DNA from: Chitinophaga pinensis
Lineage (GTDB): Bacteria > Bacteroidota > Bacteroidia > M30B66
Direction: 5' to 3'
DNA: 64,000 nucleotides
NCBI GenBank assembly: GCA_945883545.1
Contig: CAMCXT010000007.1
Coordinates: 18,445 to 82,444 of the forward strand
Shown piece by piece: positions 8,120 through 16,702 of the stretch. Each line of letters begins with the position of its first letter. The stretch's first letter is position 1. Position numbers and translations under genes: made by a program. The notes below the pieces were generated by a model that was given only the letters and a program-made list of their open reading frames with translations, did not search any database and was not told the DNA's origin.

Positions 8120-8809
8120 TTTGAAAAGTACTTGGATCGATGGCAGGAATTTCTGGTTTTCTATAGTGTGCATTGTTGTTTTTTGTTCAAAGGCTTGGAG
8201 ATAAATGCGTTTCAGTCTAATGATTGATGTAACTTTTTAAATAACTGCATTTTATGTGCGGGTGGATGCCAATCTCCCAAAACGGACATACGCTAAGTGT
8301 TACATTTTTAGACTATTAAAATCGAAGGGTGTATTGAAACGGTTATAATCGATTATATCCGGTTAATTTTAGGTTGATTGCCCATCAATCTTTAGATTGC
8401 CCCTTGGGAAGGGGATAGTTGGGTTTTTCCCAATACAATTTTGGTCAAGTTTCCAAAAAAAGTTATCCATAGATCATATCGATTTTGAGCCAATTCGAAT
8501 TATGTTTTGAATAATTCAGACATTTCAAAATGATGCCACTTCACTAAATTTCAATTAGTCAATAATTTAAGCAAGATTCCATTGTCGAAAAAGTTCTTCC
8601 AGGCACCATTCAATTTCTTTGATACATTACATTGATATATCGATGAAAATCAGTCTTTTCATGTTTCATATTGAAGCAATGTTCAGTGAATAAAAGGTTC
8701 GTGATTTTTTATTAATCGGTGCATTTCAACCAACAAAAACTCTCCTAAAAGCGGGTATTTATTTACCTTGCCCTTAAACGCAAGAACAATCAGTTCTGTC
8801 TAGCGTTCG
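8120..8809. other. Long AT-rich intergenic region with a small hairpin
   Basis: About 690 bp between divergent genes with no convincing reading frame. It holds a short palindrome CCCCTTGGGAAGGGG (8400-8414) followed by ATAGTTGGGTTT; read on the minus strand the order (CCCAAC, then a CCCC...GGGG hairpin) resembles the inverted-repeat ends of the leuS insert, so it may be a decayed relative. A direct repeat of GATTGCCC (8376 and 8395) is adjacent. Nothing else was recognised. Confidence 0.4.
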
Positions 8810-9730
8810 ATGTATATGGCAACAATTCTTATCACAGGAGGCACCGGATTAATTGGGCTTGGCTTAGCAGAAATGCTTAAAATACAAGGTCATAGACTTC
8901 ATTTATTGAGCAGAAGCACCAAGTTGGTTAAACCCTACGATGCAGTTTTTTCTTGGGATGTAAAAAGCGGTAGCATCGATGAAAAAGCATTCGATGGAGT
9001 TGATGTGATTGTTCATCTTGCAGGAGCAGGCATAGCCGATCAACGCTGGACTGACGAGCGAAAAGCAGAGATTTTAAGTAGTCGTGTTGATTCCGCTAAG
9101 TTGATTCTCGAGACCTTGAAACATCGTAACCAAACCATTTCCGCATTTGTGAGCGGATCTGCCATTGGTTGGTATGGTGCTTATTCCGATTCACTGATTC
9201 ACAACGAAACAGAACCTGCTGCATCCGATTTTATGGGCGAAACATGCCGTAAATGGGAATATGCAGCAGATCTTTTTCATGATGTTGCAGAACGAATTGT
9301 GAAAATTAGAACCGGTGTTGTGCTAGATAAAAACAGTGGCGCATTGCCCAAAATGGCACAACCTGTACAGTGGTTTGTAGGCTCACCTTTGGGATCAGGT
9401 AAGCAACAAATTCCTTGGATTCACTGGAAAGACATCTGCACAATTTTCACCAATGCCGTTTCCGACAGTCGATACTATGGTGCCATCAATGCCATAGCAA
9501 CAGAAAATTGCACTAACAAGGAGTTTACGAAGGTTCTAGCGATAGTTTTACATAGACCGATGCTTCCGATTCATGTTCCTTCATTTGTAATCAAAGCACT
9601 TTTTGGTGAAATGGCTGCTGTGGTGCTCGAAGGCAGTAAGGTTTCAAACCACAGGATCAAACAAATGGGATATGATTTTAAATTCTCAAACCTTGAGGAA
9701 GCATTGAAAGATATTATAGTTGCCAAATAG
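8810..9730 (+). CDS. TIGR01777-type NAD(P)-dependent epimerase/dehydratase
   Basis: A 306-residue extended short-chain dehydrogenase. It begins with the Rossmann motif ILITGGTGLIGLGLAEML, has DVIVHLAGAGIADQRW near residue 62, SGSAIGWYG near residue 113 (the catalytic Tyr region) and ends with a DUF1731-like tail (VVLEGSKVSNHRIKQMGY). This family (SDR39U1/YfcH) has no well-defined substrate. The first ATG (8810) and a second ATG two codons on (8816) are both possible starts. Confidence 0.85.
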   Translation: MYMATILITGGTGLIGLGLAEMLKIQGHRLHLLSRSTKLVKPYDAVFSWDVKSGSIDEKAFDGVDVIVHLAGAGIADQRWTDERKAEILSSRVDSAKLILETLKHRNQTISAFVSGSAIGWYGAYSDSLIHNETEPAASDFMGETCRKWEYAADLFHDVAERIVKIRTGVVLDKNSGALPKMAQPVQWFVGSPLGSGKQQIPWIHWKDICTIFTNAVSDSRYYGAINAIATENCTNKEFTKVLAIVLHRPMLPIHVPSFVIKALFGEMAAVVLEGSKVSNHRIKQMGYDFKFSNLEEALKDIIVAK

Positions 9731-9865
9731 CAGGAAACATAAGAGTTTATGCTCAGGTTGAATCAAGAAAAGATTAATTAATATTGTGCTAGTTCATTCG
9801 TTTCTGTGCTGAATAATCAATATTCGGAAGAATTAAGAGGGACATTCATATGAATTTATTTTTTC

Positions 9866-11404
9866 ATGAATGCAATATTGAAGAATTTATTTAATAAGAA
9901 TATTCTCGCCTTTTCATTACTAATTAACCTGCCTATTTTATTTGAGCCACAAATGATTGCTCAATTTTTAAGCACAGGTGGAATTGGTCAAATATGGGTT
10001 TTGTGGGCTACCGCTATTGGATTTGCATTTGGTACTGTTTTCATTGCCCCTTTGTGGAAGAAATTGCCAATTAAAACTGAAAACGAAATCCATAATTTCA
10101 GATACGATGGAGCTTGGGCAGGTTTTTTAGCAAAATTCAGATCAATATATTTAGGGATAATCGTTATCCCGCTTATTGGTGCACAATTAATTTTATCCTT
10201 TGCTGCAATTGTATCTCCTGTTATAGGGGTGAGTAAATCACTCACTATTCTTCTTGCAGGTGCTTTTATGATTCTGATATTGTATTCCAATAATATTAAA
10301 AATAGGATTCGAATTGATGCAATAATTGGATTGTCGAGTTTAGTTATTTTATTATTGGTTGGATTTTATTGGATTTTCGGTCAAACCCAACATAATGTGG
10401 CTCTTATAGATTCGAACATATCTTTATTTAATCTAAATGAAAGCTGGGTAAATATTTTATTCATTTTCGGATTTCATTGGATTGCAACTGGCATTTACGA
10501 CTTTCCTGATATGGAGGGACAAAAACTGCTTACTTCCGCCAATCAGAAGGATTCACGACAGTTGTTTCGCCTAATTTTATTGATGATTGTAGCTCAGTAT
10601 TTTGTTTATTCTCTAGGCTACAGGGCATTCATGAATTTTGGTGGAAAAGAATTAAAGGGAGAATTAATAATTAGCGATTATATCAATCATGCTATACCAG
10701 TAATTCGATATTCATTGTTGCTTTTTGTTTTCATTCCATTTATTGGAACTATTTCGAATTTTCAATTATGGTCAGGTACACTAATTTCAGGACTCTCATC
10801 TAAGCAGGAGAATAAATTCAGACAGATTGGAATGCTTGTATTTACAGTTTTTTCGATTTTATGGAGTTTAGAGAGTGAAAGCGTTTGGGGTATCGTACAA
10901 TACTTATTTGTGATATCAGCTGGTGTTGGACCAGTTTTTATTTTAAGATGGTATTGGCATAGAATAACTGCCAAAGTTCAATTTGTGGCAATGATTTCTT
11001 CATTGATTTACGCTAACTTATTTATCATTCTTGAAAGGAATTGGCTTGGTTTTGCCCGTTTTTTATTAGATGCATCCGAATGGATAAATCTTAAGCCATA
11101 TTTTTTCCAAGTCCTAATTGTAACCACAGCTGTTGTATTAACTTGGCTAATTGTTGCACTTTCAAGCAAAACGGCCACTAAAGAAGTATTCAATCGTTTT
11201 AATGCATATTCAAGAGGTTTAGAAGCGCTGAAAAACAAATCGAATTGGAGTGCCTTTATTTTCTTGGCCATTCTAATTGTTAGTTCAAGAATTTTTTCAT
11301 GGTATTTGGTTGTTGGAGAATATCTTGTCTCAGCTTTTTTCTCATTAATAATGATGGTCTGTTTGTTTCTATATGTCAAAGGATTGAATGTGAAGCAAGT
11401 TTAA
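9866..11404 (+). CDS. Sodium:solute symporter-like membrane protein
   Basis: A 512-residue protein with about 12-13 hydrophobic segments spread over its length. The early region IGFAFGTVFIAPLWKKL, followed by an ELRYDG-like segment (NFRYDGAWAGFLAKFRSIYLG, about residues 80-100), resembles the SSS/LeuT-fold sodium symporters of Bacteroidota, which have a conserved W..F..PLW.R and RY.G..A..LR..RA..LG. The substrate cannot be inferred. The gene is richer in A and T than its neighbours, as is the next gene 26 bp downstream, which suggests that the pair moved together. Confidence 0.6.
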   Translation: MNAILKNLFNKNILAFSLLINLPILFEPQMIAQFLSTGGIGQIWVLWATAIGFAFGTVFIAPLWKKLPIKTENEIHNFRYDGAWAGFLAKFRSIYLGIIVIPLIGAQLILSFAAIVSPVIGVSKSLTILLAGAFMILILYSNNIKNRIRIDAIIGLSSLVILLLVGFYWIFGQTQHNVALIDSNISLFNLNESWVNILFIFGFHWIATGIYDFPDMEGQKLLTSANQKDSRQLFRLILLMIVAQYFVYSLGYRAFMNFGGKELKGELIISDYINHAIPVIRYSLLLFVFIPFIGTISNFQLWSGTLISGLSSKQENKFRQIGMLVFTVFSILWSLESESVWGIVQYLFVISAGVGPVFILRWYWHRITAKVQFVAMISSLIYANLFIILERNWLGFARFLLDASEWINLKPYFFQVLIVTTAVVLTWLIVALSSKTATKEVFNRFNAYSRGLEALKNKSNWSAFIFLAILIVSSRIFSWYLVVGEYLVSAFFSLIMMVCLFLYVKGLNVKQV

Positions 11405-11430
11405 TTTGATGTTTAAATAATAGGATTAGT

Positions 11431-12540
11431 ATGCCTAAACCCAAACACGCAATTGAGCCATATTGCATTCAACGGCTTAAAAAGGAGATTCAACTATTTG
11501 TTGGAATTCAAGTAAATAACAGGCCATCTTGTATGTCATTAAGTGAAGAATTGAGGGCTCATTATGGCTTGTCCGTTTCTTCTTCTACCATCGCGAGATT
11601 GTTTCTCAACGATACAGAACACCATCATTTTTACCTAGATACACTTGATAAATTTTGCAACTTGGTTCAAAAAGGGAGCAATTGGAATCAATATTGTGAA
11701 TCTGTTCTGATTCAAAAGGATCAGGCTTTATCAATTGGTATTCACCACGAAATTGATTTTAGGAATTCTTTGCTATATATCAACTTTGAATTTTCTGGTT
11801 GGAAAGTGCTAAGAAATTATTTTGAGCGTCTTCAACCTTATTTGTATCATTCAAATTATCAGTATATTACTTTGGATTTAGGCGGAGCATTGCATCGCAT
11901 AGCTCAGAGCGACAATACATTTGAAAAAAGTCTGTATAAGAATTTTGTAGGTTTTGAGTCTGTTCGAAAAAGCTATTTTGAACTACTTGCTGATCCGGAA
12001 TTTAAGTCGCCTTTTTATAAAGACGGCTTAAATTTGTATGGTCAAACAATTAATTATTCGCATCCAAATGCTTCAAATGATTTGTGTTTCTATTTAAGTA
12101 TGCTTTGCTTAAACAACGATAAGAATAATGAATTGGATGCGTTTATAGAACATTACGCAAGGCTCGTTGATAATTTTAATCTTTTAAATGTTATTAATTC
12201 AAATATTCACCCTTTCAATATTGGACGTTTTTTGGCTGTGCTTTTGATTCATAAATACAGATTCCAAAAAGCGTTGTTTGATTCTTGTTTTGCCGACGTA
12301 ATTCTATTCATTAAGAGCAATTTAAGCAGATGGACTTCCTATGAGAAGAGGCTGATACTGTATTTTATAGTTTTTGGTCTTGCTCGTTCGAATGCACCTT
12401 ATAAATTTTTTAAAGTTGTGGAGACGACTTTAGGATTTCATTTTCTTGATGGCAAAGACTTGAATGATTCTATAACTCGTTTCCTTTACAGCAAGGAGCC
12501 CAATACTATTTCGTGGTATCGAAGATGGGGCACCCTTTAA
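11431..12540 (+). CDS. Unknown protein with the same N-terminal domain as the protein at 14903
   Basis: A 369-residue soluble protein of unknown function. Residues 1-95 resemble the start of the protein encoded at 14903: both begin MPK, then have an amphipathic helix, a (V/I)QV.(D/N)NPS-like segment (here GIQVNNRPSCMSL), SxxTxxRLF (SSSTIARLFLN) and a C-terminal segment with W..(Y/F). This layout looks like a helix-turn-helix or other small binding domain that selects against short family members. The rest is alpha-helical and rich in Leu, Phe, Tyr and Asn, as in TPR-like scaffolds. It follows the symporter by 26 bp and precedes a nuclease gene. Confidence 0.6.
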   Translation: MPKPKHAIEPYCIQRLKKEIQLFVGIQVNNRPSCMSLSEELRAHYGLSVSSSTIARLFLNDTEHHHFYLDTLDKFCNLVQKGSNWNQYCESVLIQKDQALSIGIHHEIDFRNSLLYINFEFSGWKVLRNYFERLQPYLYHSNYQYITLDLGGALHRIAQSDNTFEKSLYKNFVGFESVRKSYFELLADPEFKSPFYKDGLNLYGQTINYSHPNASNDLCFYLSMLCLNNDKNNELDAFIEHYARLVDNFNLLNVINSNIHPFNIGRFLAVLLIHKYRFQKALFDSCFADVILFIKSNLSRWTSYEKRLILYFIVFGLARSNAPYKFFKVVETTLGFHFLDGKDLNDSITRFLYSKEPNTISWYRRWGTL

Positions 12541-12693
12541 GCGGTAATTTACTTGAACAAATTGTAATTTAATCGCTCTTACGGCGCTATTTTAATCTTT
12601 ATAGAATTGAGACTTCAGCATTAATTAGCATTTAATAGTTGTTGATAGATTTACTTCCTTACTAGGATATTTAAAATTCCATAATTTCACTTC

Positions 12694-14190
12694 ATGCCCA
12701 ATCTCTCAAAATCACGATTTGTATCAGGCGCTCAGTGCGAAAAGAAGCTCTTTTTTGATGTCAATCGTAAAGATTTAAAACCCCCTGTTTCAACGCAAAA
12801 GCAAGCGTTGTTCGACGCTGGTCATGCAATTGGCTTCTTGGCGCAACAAATGTTTCAAGGCGGATTGGATGCCACAAGCGAAATGAATGGAAACTGGTCG
12901 TTGGCCATTGACAGAACCAAATCATGGATTCAAAAAGGTCAGCAAACCATTTATGAAGCTGCGTTTTCTATCCCAAGTGGATTTGCAGCCTTAGATATCC
13001 TGCACAACCAAAATGGCGAACGCTGGGCCATTGAAGTAAAGAGCAGCACTTCTGTCAAAGAATACCACTTGAACGATGCTGCTTTTCAGTATTTTGTGAT
13101 GAATAACGCAGGATTCAATCCCGATCGTTTTTTCCTGATGCACATCAATAAGCAATACGTTCGCAATGGCAATATTGATGTGCAGAATTTGTTTCATCTC
13201 GAAGAAATTACACAACAGGTTTTAGAACGGCAATCATGGGTGAGTGCCACACATCAACGGCTCGTTCAAATGCTCGTCAATGGTTCTGAACCGCAAGTGG
13301 CCATTGGGAAGCATTGCTCCGATCCCTTTTCTTGCGATTACCAACATCATTGCTGGAAACATCTCCCCGATAACAATGTATTCAATTTATATTCACCAAG
13401 TGGAAAGGATTGGCAATTGTATGGCGCAGGCGTTTTAGCTATCGATGACATTCCGGTCGAATTCCCATTAAACCACCGCCAGCAATTACAAGTAGAAGGC
13501 GCGAAGTTTCAGCAGTCGTATTTTGACAAACAAGCTATCAATGAATTCGTGTCGCAGTTCATCGCGCCACTTCATTTCTTTGATTTTGAGACCGTTAATC
13601 CAGTATTGCCGGTTCTGGATGGTACTCGACCTTTTCAGCAAATTCCATTTCAATATTCATTGCACGTATCCGATATTAATGGAAACATTCAAGATCACTT
13701 CGAGTTTTTACCCGATCCTTCTGCGTTTAAAATCGGTTTGAGTATGGAAGAAGATCCTCGATATCAATTAATTCAGCAACTCAAGTCGAATATTGCACAA
13801 ACGGGTTCTATTGTAGCGTACAATGCCTCGTTTGAGATTGGCCGACTAAAGGATCTGGCGGCAAGTTTCCCGCAGGAAGAGGCTTTTTTGCAAAGCTTGA
13901 TCGATCGTTTTGTTGATTTGCTCATTCCGTTTAAAAAAGCTTGGTTTTATTTACCGGAAATGGGTGGTTCCGCCTCCATTAAGTCGGTTTTACCAGCCAT
14001 TGATCCTCAGTTTTCTTATGCCGATTTAAAAGTGAACAACGGCGGTGATGCTTCAAGCATTTATCTGGCAGGCATCAATGGCATGTTTCAGGAAGAATGG
14101 ACTTCCACCCGAGAAGCTTTGTTGCGCTACTGCAAAAGAGATTCAGAAGGAATGGTGGTGGTTTATCGGGCGTTGAAAGGGCTCTATTGA
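12694..14190 (+). CDS. DUF2779-domain protein (predicted nuclease)
   Basis: A 498-residue protein matching the DUF2779 family. It begins LSKSRFVSGAQCEKKLFFD, as in that family. Residues 85-125 carry a PD-(D/E)XK-like core (AALDIL...WAIEVKSSTSVKEYHL), like Cas4/RecB nucleases, with cysteines at about 204, 210 and 217 (HCSDPFSCDYQHHCW) that could hold an Fe-S cluster. From about residue 290 (HFFDFETVNPVLP) there is a DEDD-type exonuclease-like domain with a later YNASFEIGRL and YCKRDSEGMVVVY. It probably degrades or processes nucleic acid; the biological role is not established. Confidence 0.8.
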   Translation: MPNLSKSRFVSGAQCEKKLFFDVNRKDLKPPVSTQKQALFDAGHAIGFLAQQMFQGGLDATSEMNGNWSLAIDRTKSWIQKGQQTIYEAAFSIPSGFAALDILHNQNGERWAIEVKSSTSVKEYHLNDAAFQYFVMNNAGFNPDRFFLMHINKQYVRNGNIDVQNLFHLEEITQQVLERQSWVSATHQRLVQMLVNGSEPQVAIGKHCSDPFSCDYQHHCWKHLPDNNVFNLYSPSGKDWQLYGAGVLAIDDIPVEFPLNHRQQLQVEGAKFQQSYFDKQAINEFVSQFIAPLHFFDFETVNPVLPVLDGTRPFQQIPFQYSLHVSDINGNIQDHFEFLPDPSAFKIGLSMEEDPRYQLIQQLKSNIAQTGSIVAYNASFEIGRLKDLAASFPQEEAFLQSLIDRFVDLLIPFKKAWFYLPEMGGSASIKSVLPAIDPQFSYADLKVNNGGDASSIYLAGINGMFQEEWTSTREALLRYCKRDSEGMVVVYRALKGLY

Positions 14191-14339
14191 AACGCGCTAC
14201 AGTTATTTCATATCCAGTCAATCTTAGGAAGTATGGGAACGACTATGATCTTCAGAAAATCGAACAAAAGATTGACTGGGAAAATTTTCCTTGGAAAAAC
14301 GCGAAGGAGAATTGGCAATACGAGGACAGACCATTTTAG
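14187..14339 (+). pseudogene. Orphan fragment of about 50 codons
   Basis: A TTG overlapping the nuclease stop opens a frame of 50 codons ending at 14339. The peptide is tryptophan-rich and protein-like (YPVNLRKYGNDYDLQKIEQK, then NFPWKNAKENW). It has no ATG and no recognised family. It may be a real small coupled gene or the tail of a deleted gene. The evidence is composition only. Confidence 0.25.
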
Positions 14340-14383
14340 TAGTTTTAATGCATTAAACGATAAAGTAATTTTATATAGACAGT

Positions 14384-14794
14384 ATGGATGATTTTGATTT
14401 TACTAGAGATGATTCTCCAACACATTATGCCACATCTGTTGTTTACAGTAAGAATTTGGTTGGATATGTGATTGCCGTTTTAAATCCAGCATTGGATTTG
14501 CTTACCACAGGCACCTTAACTGAAAACGACTATGAGCTTCCTGAAATCATCATGGCGTTCACTGGAGATCTGCTTACAGGCAAGGATACATCGCTACTCG
14601 TTGTGTCGAATGAAGCAATTCTTAATAAGCACGCATTTATTCAGGTAAAATGGGATGAAGTGATTGTAGAAAAATCGAGAACCTCGGCTTATGTTACCCT
14701 TCAGCCAGATTGGTACCCATTTCATTTCAACTTCACTCCTTATGAAAGGATGGCTTGGAACCAGCTGGTGAAAGTTGTGTTGAAGAGAATGTAA
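14384..14794 (+). CDS. Hypothetical protein
   Basis: A 136-residue acidic soluble protein with no recognised motif, signal peptide or membrane segment. The N-terminus is rich in Asp (MDDFDFTRDDS), the middle alternates hydrophobic strands (NLVGYVIAVLNPALDLL, SLLVVSNEAIL), and the C-terminus is aromatic (WYPFHFNFTPYERMAW). The frame is preceded by ACAGT and no clear promoter. It lies between the nuclease gene and the second protein with the shared N-terminal domain. Confidence 0.55.
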   Translation: MDDFDFTRDDSPTHYATSVVYSKNLVGYVIAVLNPALDLLTTGTLTENDYELPEIIMAFTGDLLTGKDTSLLVVSNEAILNKHAFIQVKWDEVIVEKSRTSAYVTLQPDWYPFHFNFTPYERMAWNQLVKVVLKRM

Positions 14795-14890
14795 TGCAAG
14801 GTTTTTATTTTGATATCAAACCATTTATATAAAAAATAAGCCCAAATATGCCAATTCGACTTAATGCTACTAGAAGGATTCTAATTCTTT

Positions 14891-14898
14891 TATTTTTG
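14891..14898 (+). promoter_or_regulatory. -7 promoter element (TATTTTTG)
   Basis: TATTTTTG fits TAnnTTTG and ends 4 bases before the ATG at 14903, so the transcript of that gene would be nearly leaderless. Confidence 0.45.
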
Positions 14899-14902
14899 CG
14901 AA

Positions 14903-16219
14903 ATGCCTAAAAGTCGCACCAAAACCAATTTGTATGATATCGACCTGGTGATGCGTGCAATTCAGGATCGGTTTGCGGTTCAGGTAAGCGACAACCCAAG
15001 CCTTCAGTGTTTAATCAATGAAATTGAAGTGGCTGGCTACAAAACAGATTTGAGCCGGAACACTTGGAGAAGGCTTTTTGGGATGATTAAAAACGAACAT
15101 TCGCAAAGCATTACCACACTCAATATTTTAGCCGATTTCGCTGGATTCCCTTCATGGGTCGAGTTTCTCCAATCGAATTCGCTAGAAACTGTTCGAGATT
15201 TTAATTTCCGATTTGCCCATTATGTTGCAGGCAATACTTCCTTGCCCGATATCCATGCCGCTTTTGTTGCAATGGGTCCGTCGGCCGCTTTCTATCGATT
15301 CCTCCAGCAGTGTTTAATTCTAGCAGCAGGCCAAAATCAATCTGAAGTTATTCGTTCTATTTATCAGAATGAGGCATGGTTTCCTTTTGATGTTCAAAAC
15401 AAAGATGCTGCATACGAAGAGTTCAACTTGCATCAACTGGTTGGTATCTATTGCTTTCAAAAATCGATTCCTGGCTTCGCAGATGCGCTGTCAGAAAACG
15501 CCCAAGCGCTGAAGCGAGTGCTACAGTATAGCGTTCAATATGGAAATGGTGCAGAGCAGTATATTCAGCTTTTCAATAGAGCCGTCGACTTGAAGCTGTT
15601 CGATTCTGAGCCAGATTTTGCTCACTCTATTTTAGCATATCATCACTATTTATTGGGAGATGCAGATAAAGCTAAAATTCATTTGAATCAACTTGGAAGC
15701 TACGAAATCGCTCCTGAGCGTTTGTTGCCTTCGGGAAGAATTCGATGTCTCCAATGGGCGCTCAGTAAACATGAAGTTACAGATGGCGATATATCCGCAA
15801 TTGTTGCGAATGATTTTAAGCTTTTTAAAAACAAGGCACAGCATCTCGACGCATTTAGCTTTTATCTCTTGTATGTACTGAGGTATTTATACCATGCCGA
15901 ACGCAACGAATTGGGAATTAAACTATTGGCTACTTATTATCCCAAGGGCCCATCAAGTATCTCCTTTTGGTCGGGTGTAGTTTGGAACAGATTGCGAATT
16001 TATATTGCCGCTCTTCACATGAAATTAAATAATCATGAAGCGGCATTAAACGCTTTTAATAAAATTCGAGTAGAATGGTTCGATACATTCCATTTCAAAT
16101 CCGATTTGAACGATTATGTTGAACTCCAAAATACAATAAAAGCAAAAATAAAAATCCCCGTTCTCGCGGGAAAGAGAAACGGGGATAGTGCGACAAACCA
16201 ACACGTCGCGGGTTTATAA
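14903..16219 (+). CDS. Unknown protein with N-terminal domain shared with the protein at 11431
   Basis: A 438-residue soluble protein. Residues 1-95 (MPKSRTKTNLY, then FAVQVSDNPSLQCLINEIE, LSRNTWRRLFGM, ITTLNILADFAGFPSWVEFL) form a compact helical domain resembling a DNA-binding or adaptor module and match the domain at 11431 in order. The remainder is alpha-helical with alternating helix pairs (AYHHYLLGDADKAKIHLNQL, ALHMKLNNHEAALNAFNKI) typical of TPR repeats. The last 22 residues are encoded by strongly hairpin-forming DNA and are probably not part of the ancestral protein. No function is known. Confidence 0.6.
   Translation: MPKSRTKTNLYDIDLVMRAIQDRFAVQVSDNPSLQCLINEIEVAGYKTDLSRNTWRRLFGMIKNEHSQSITTLNILADFAGFPSWVEFLQSNSLETVRDFNFRFAHYVAGNTSLPDIHAAFVAMGPSAAFYRFLQQCLILAAGQNQSEVIRSIYQNEAWFPFDVQNKDAAYEEFNLHQLVGIYCFQKSIPGFADALSENAQALKRVLQYSVQYGNGAEQYIQLFNRAVDLKLFDSEPDFAHSILAYHHYLLGDADKAKIHLNQLGSYEIAPERLLPSGRIRCLQWALSKHEVTDGDISAIVANDFKLFKNKAQHLDAFSFYLLYVLRYLYHAERNELGIKLLATYYPKGPSSISFWSGVVWNRLRIYIAALHMKLNNHEAALNAFNKIRVEWFDTFHFKSDLNDYVELQNTIKAKIKIPVLAGKRNGDSATNQHVAGL
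16154..16209 (+). other. Two adjacent hairpins overlapping the 3' end of the preceding gene
   Basis: The first stem is ATCCCCGTTCTC paired with GAG(A)AACGGGGAT (16154-16186, one bulged A), with the loop GCGGGAAA. The second is GCGAC/GTCGC (16190-16209). The stems lie in the last 22 codons of the gene at 14903. There is no strong T-run after them, so they are not an ordinary terminator. They could be a 3'-end stabiliser, a decayed mobile palindrome or part of a small RNA. Confidence 0.5.
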
Positions 16220-16427
16220 CTTTAATAATTGCATGTTTCCTCGCGTGCGCTTTTCAACGTTAGCGAATCCTTCTTATTAGTTTACAAAATTACGTATTGC
16301 TGGATGTCGTTTTAGTCCAAGTTGGCTCAAGTTGATGGTTGTTGTTTTTGAATATCTTCTAAAACAAAATGAGTGAGAATACTCAATTATGTAATTTTTA
16401 CTGCCTGAAACTTTCAGCACTACGATT

Positions 16428-16435
16428 TAATTTTG
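16428..16435 (+). promoter_or_regulatory. -7 promoter element (TAATTTTG) before a tiny ORF
   Basis: TAATTTTG is a full match to TAnnTTTG and lies 18 bases before the ATG at 16454. No good -33 element was seen. It is the main support for the short ORF that follows. Confidence 0.4.
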
Positions 16436-16453
16436 CAATTAAATTACTTTTAA

Positions 16454-16531
16454 ATGCGTTCCTTATTGACTTTTGCACTGCTGCTTATTTTGTTTCTATT
16501 GTTTGTTTTATTCGGATATGTATTGAATTAA
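16454..16531 (+). CDS. Possible 25-residue single-span membrane peptide
   Basis: A short frame encodes MRSLLTFALLLILFLLFVLF plus GYVLN: one positively charged residue, then an uninterrupted hydrophobic segment of about 20 residues, ending with Asn. It has a well-placed TAATTTTG element upstream. The rest of the 16220-16702 gap is AT-rich and shows nothing else. A chance hydrophobic frame in AT-rich DNA is a real alternative. Confidence 0.3.
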   Translation: MRSLLTFALLLILFLLFVLFGYVLN

Positions 16532-16702
16532 AAATACTTTTCTGAAATTAATTTCCATTGCACTTTATTAATTGATTTTACAATAGATTTATGGGCATGA
16601 CTTTAAACATTGAATGGAGAATTTAATCTCCTTCGAATTTCATTATGATTAATATCTTGTTTCTTAGCTTCATTGCGTATTATTGAAGACTATTAAATTC
16701 AT

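Noticed and set aside
8461..8490. GTTATCCATAGATC as a DnaA box and origin
   Set aside because: It is a single near-match to TTATCCACA, with no cluster of boxes and no dnaA or dnaN nearby.
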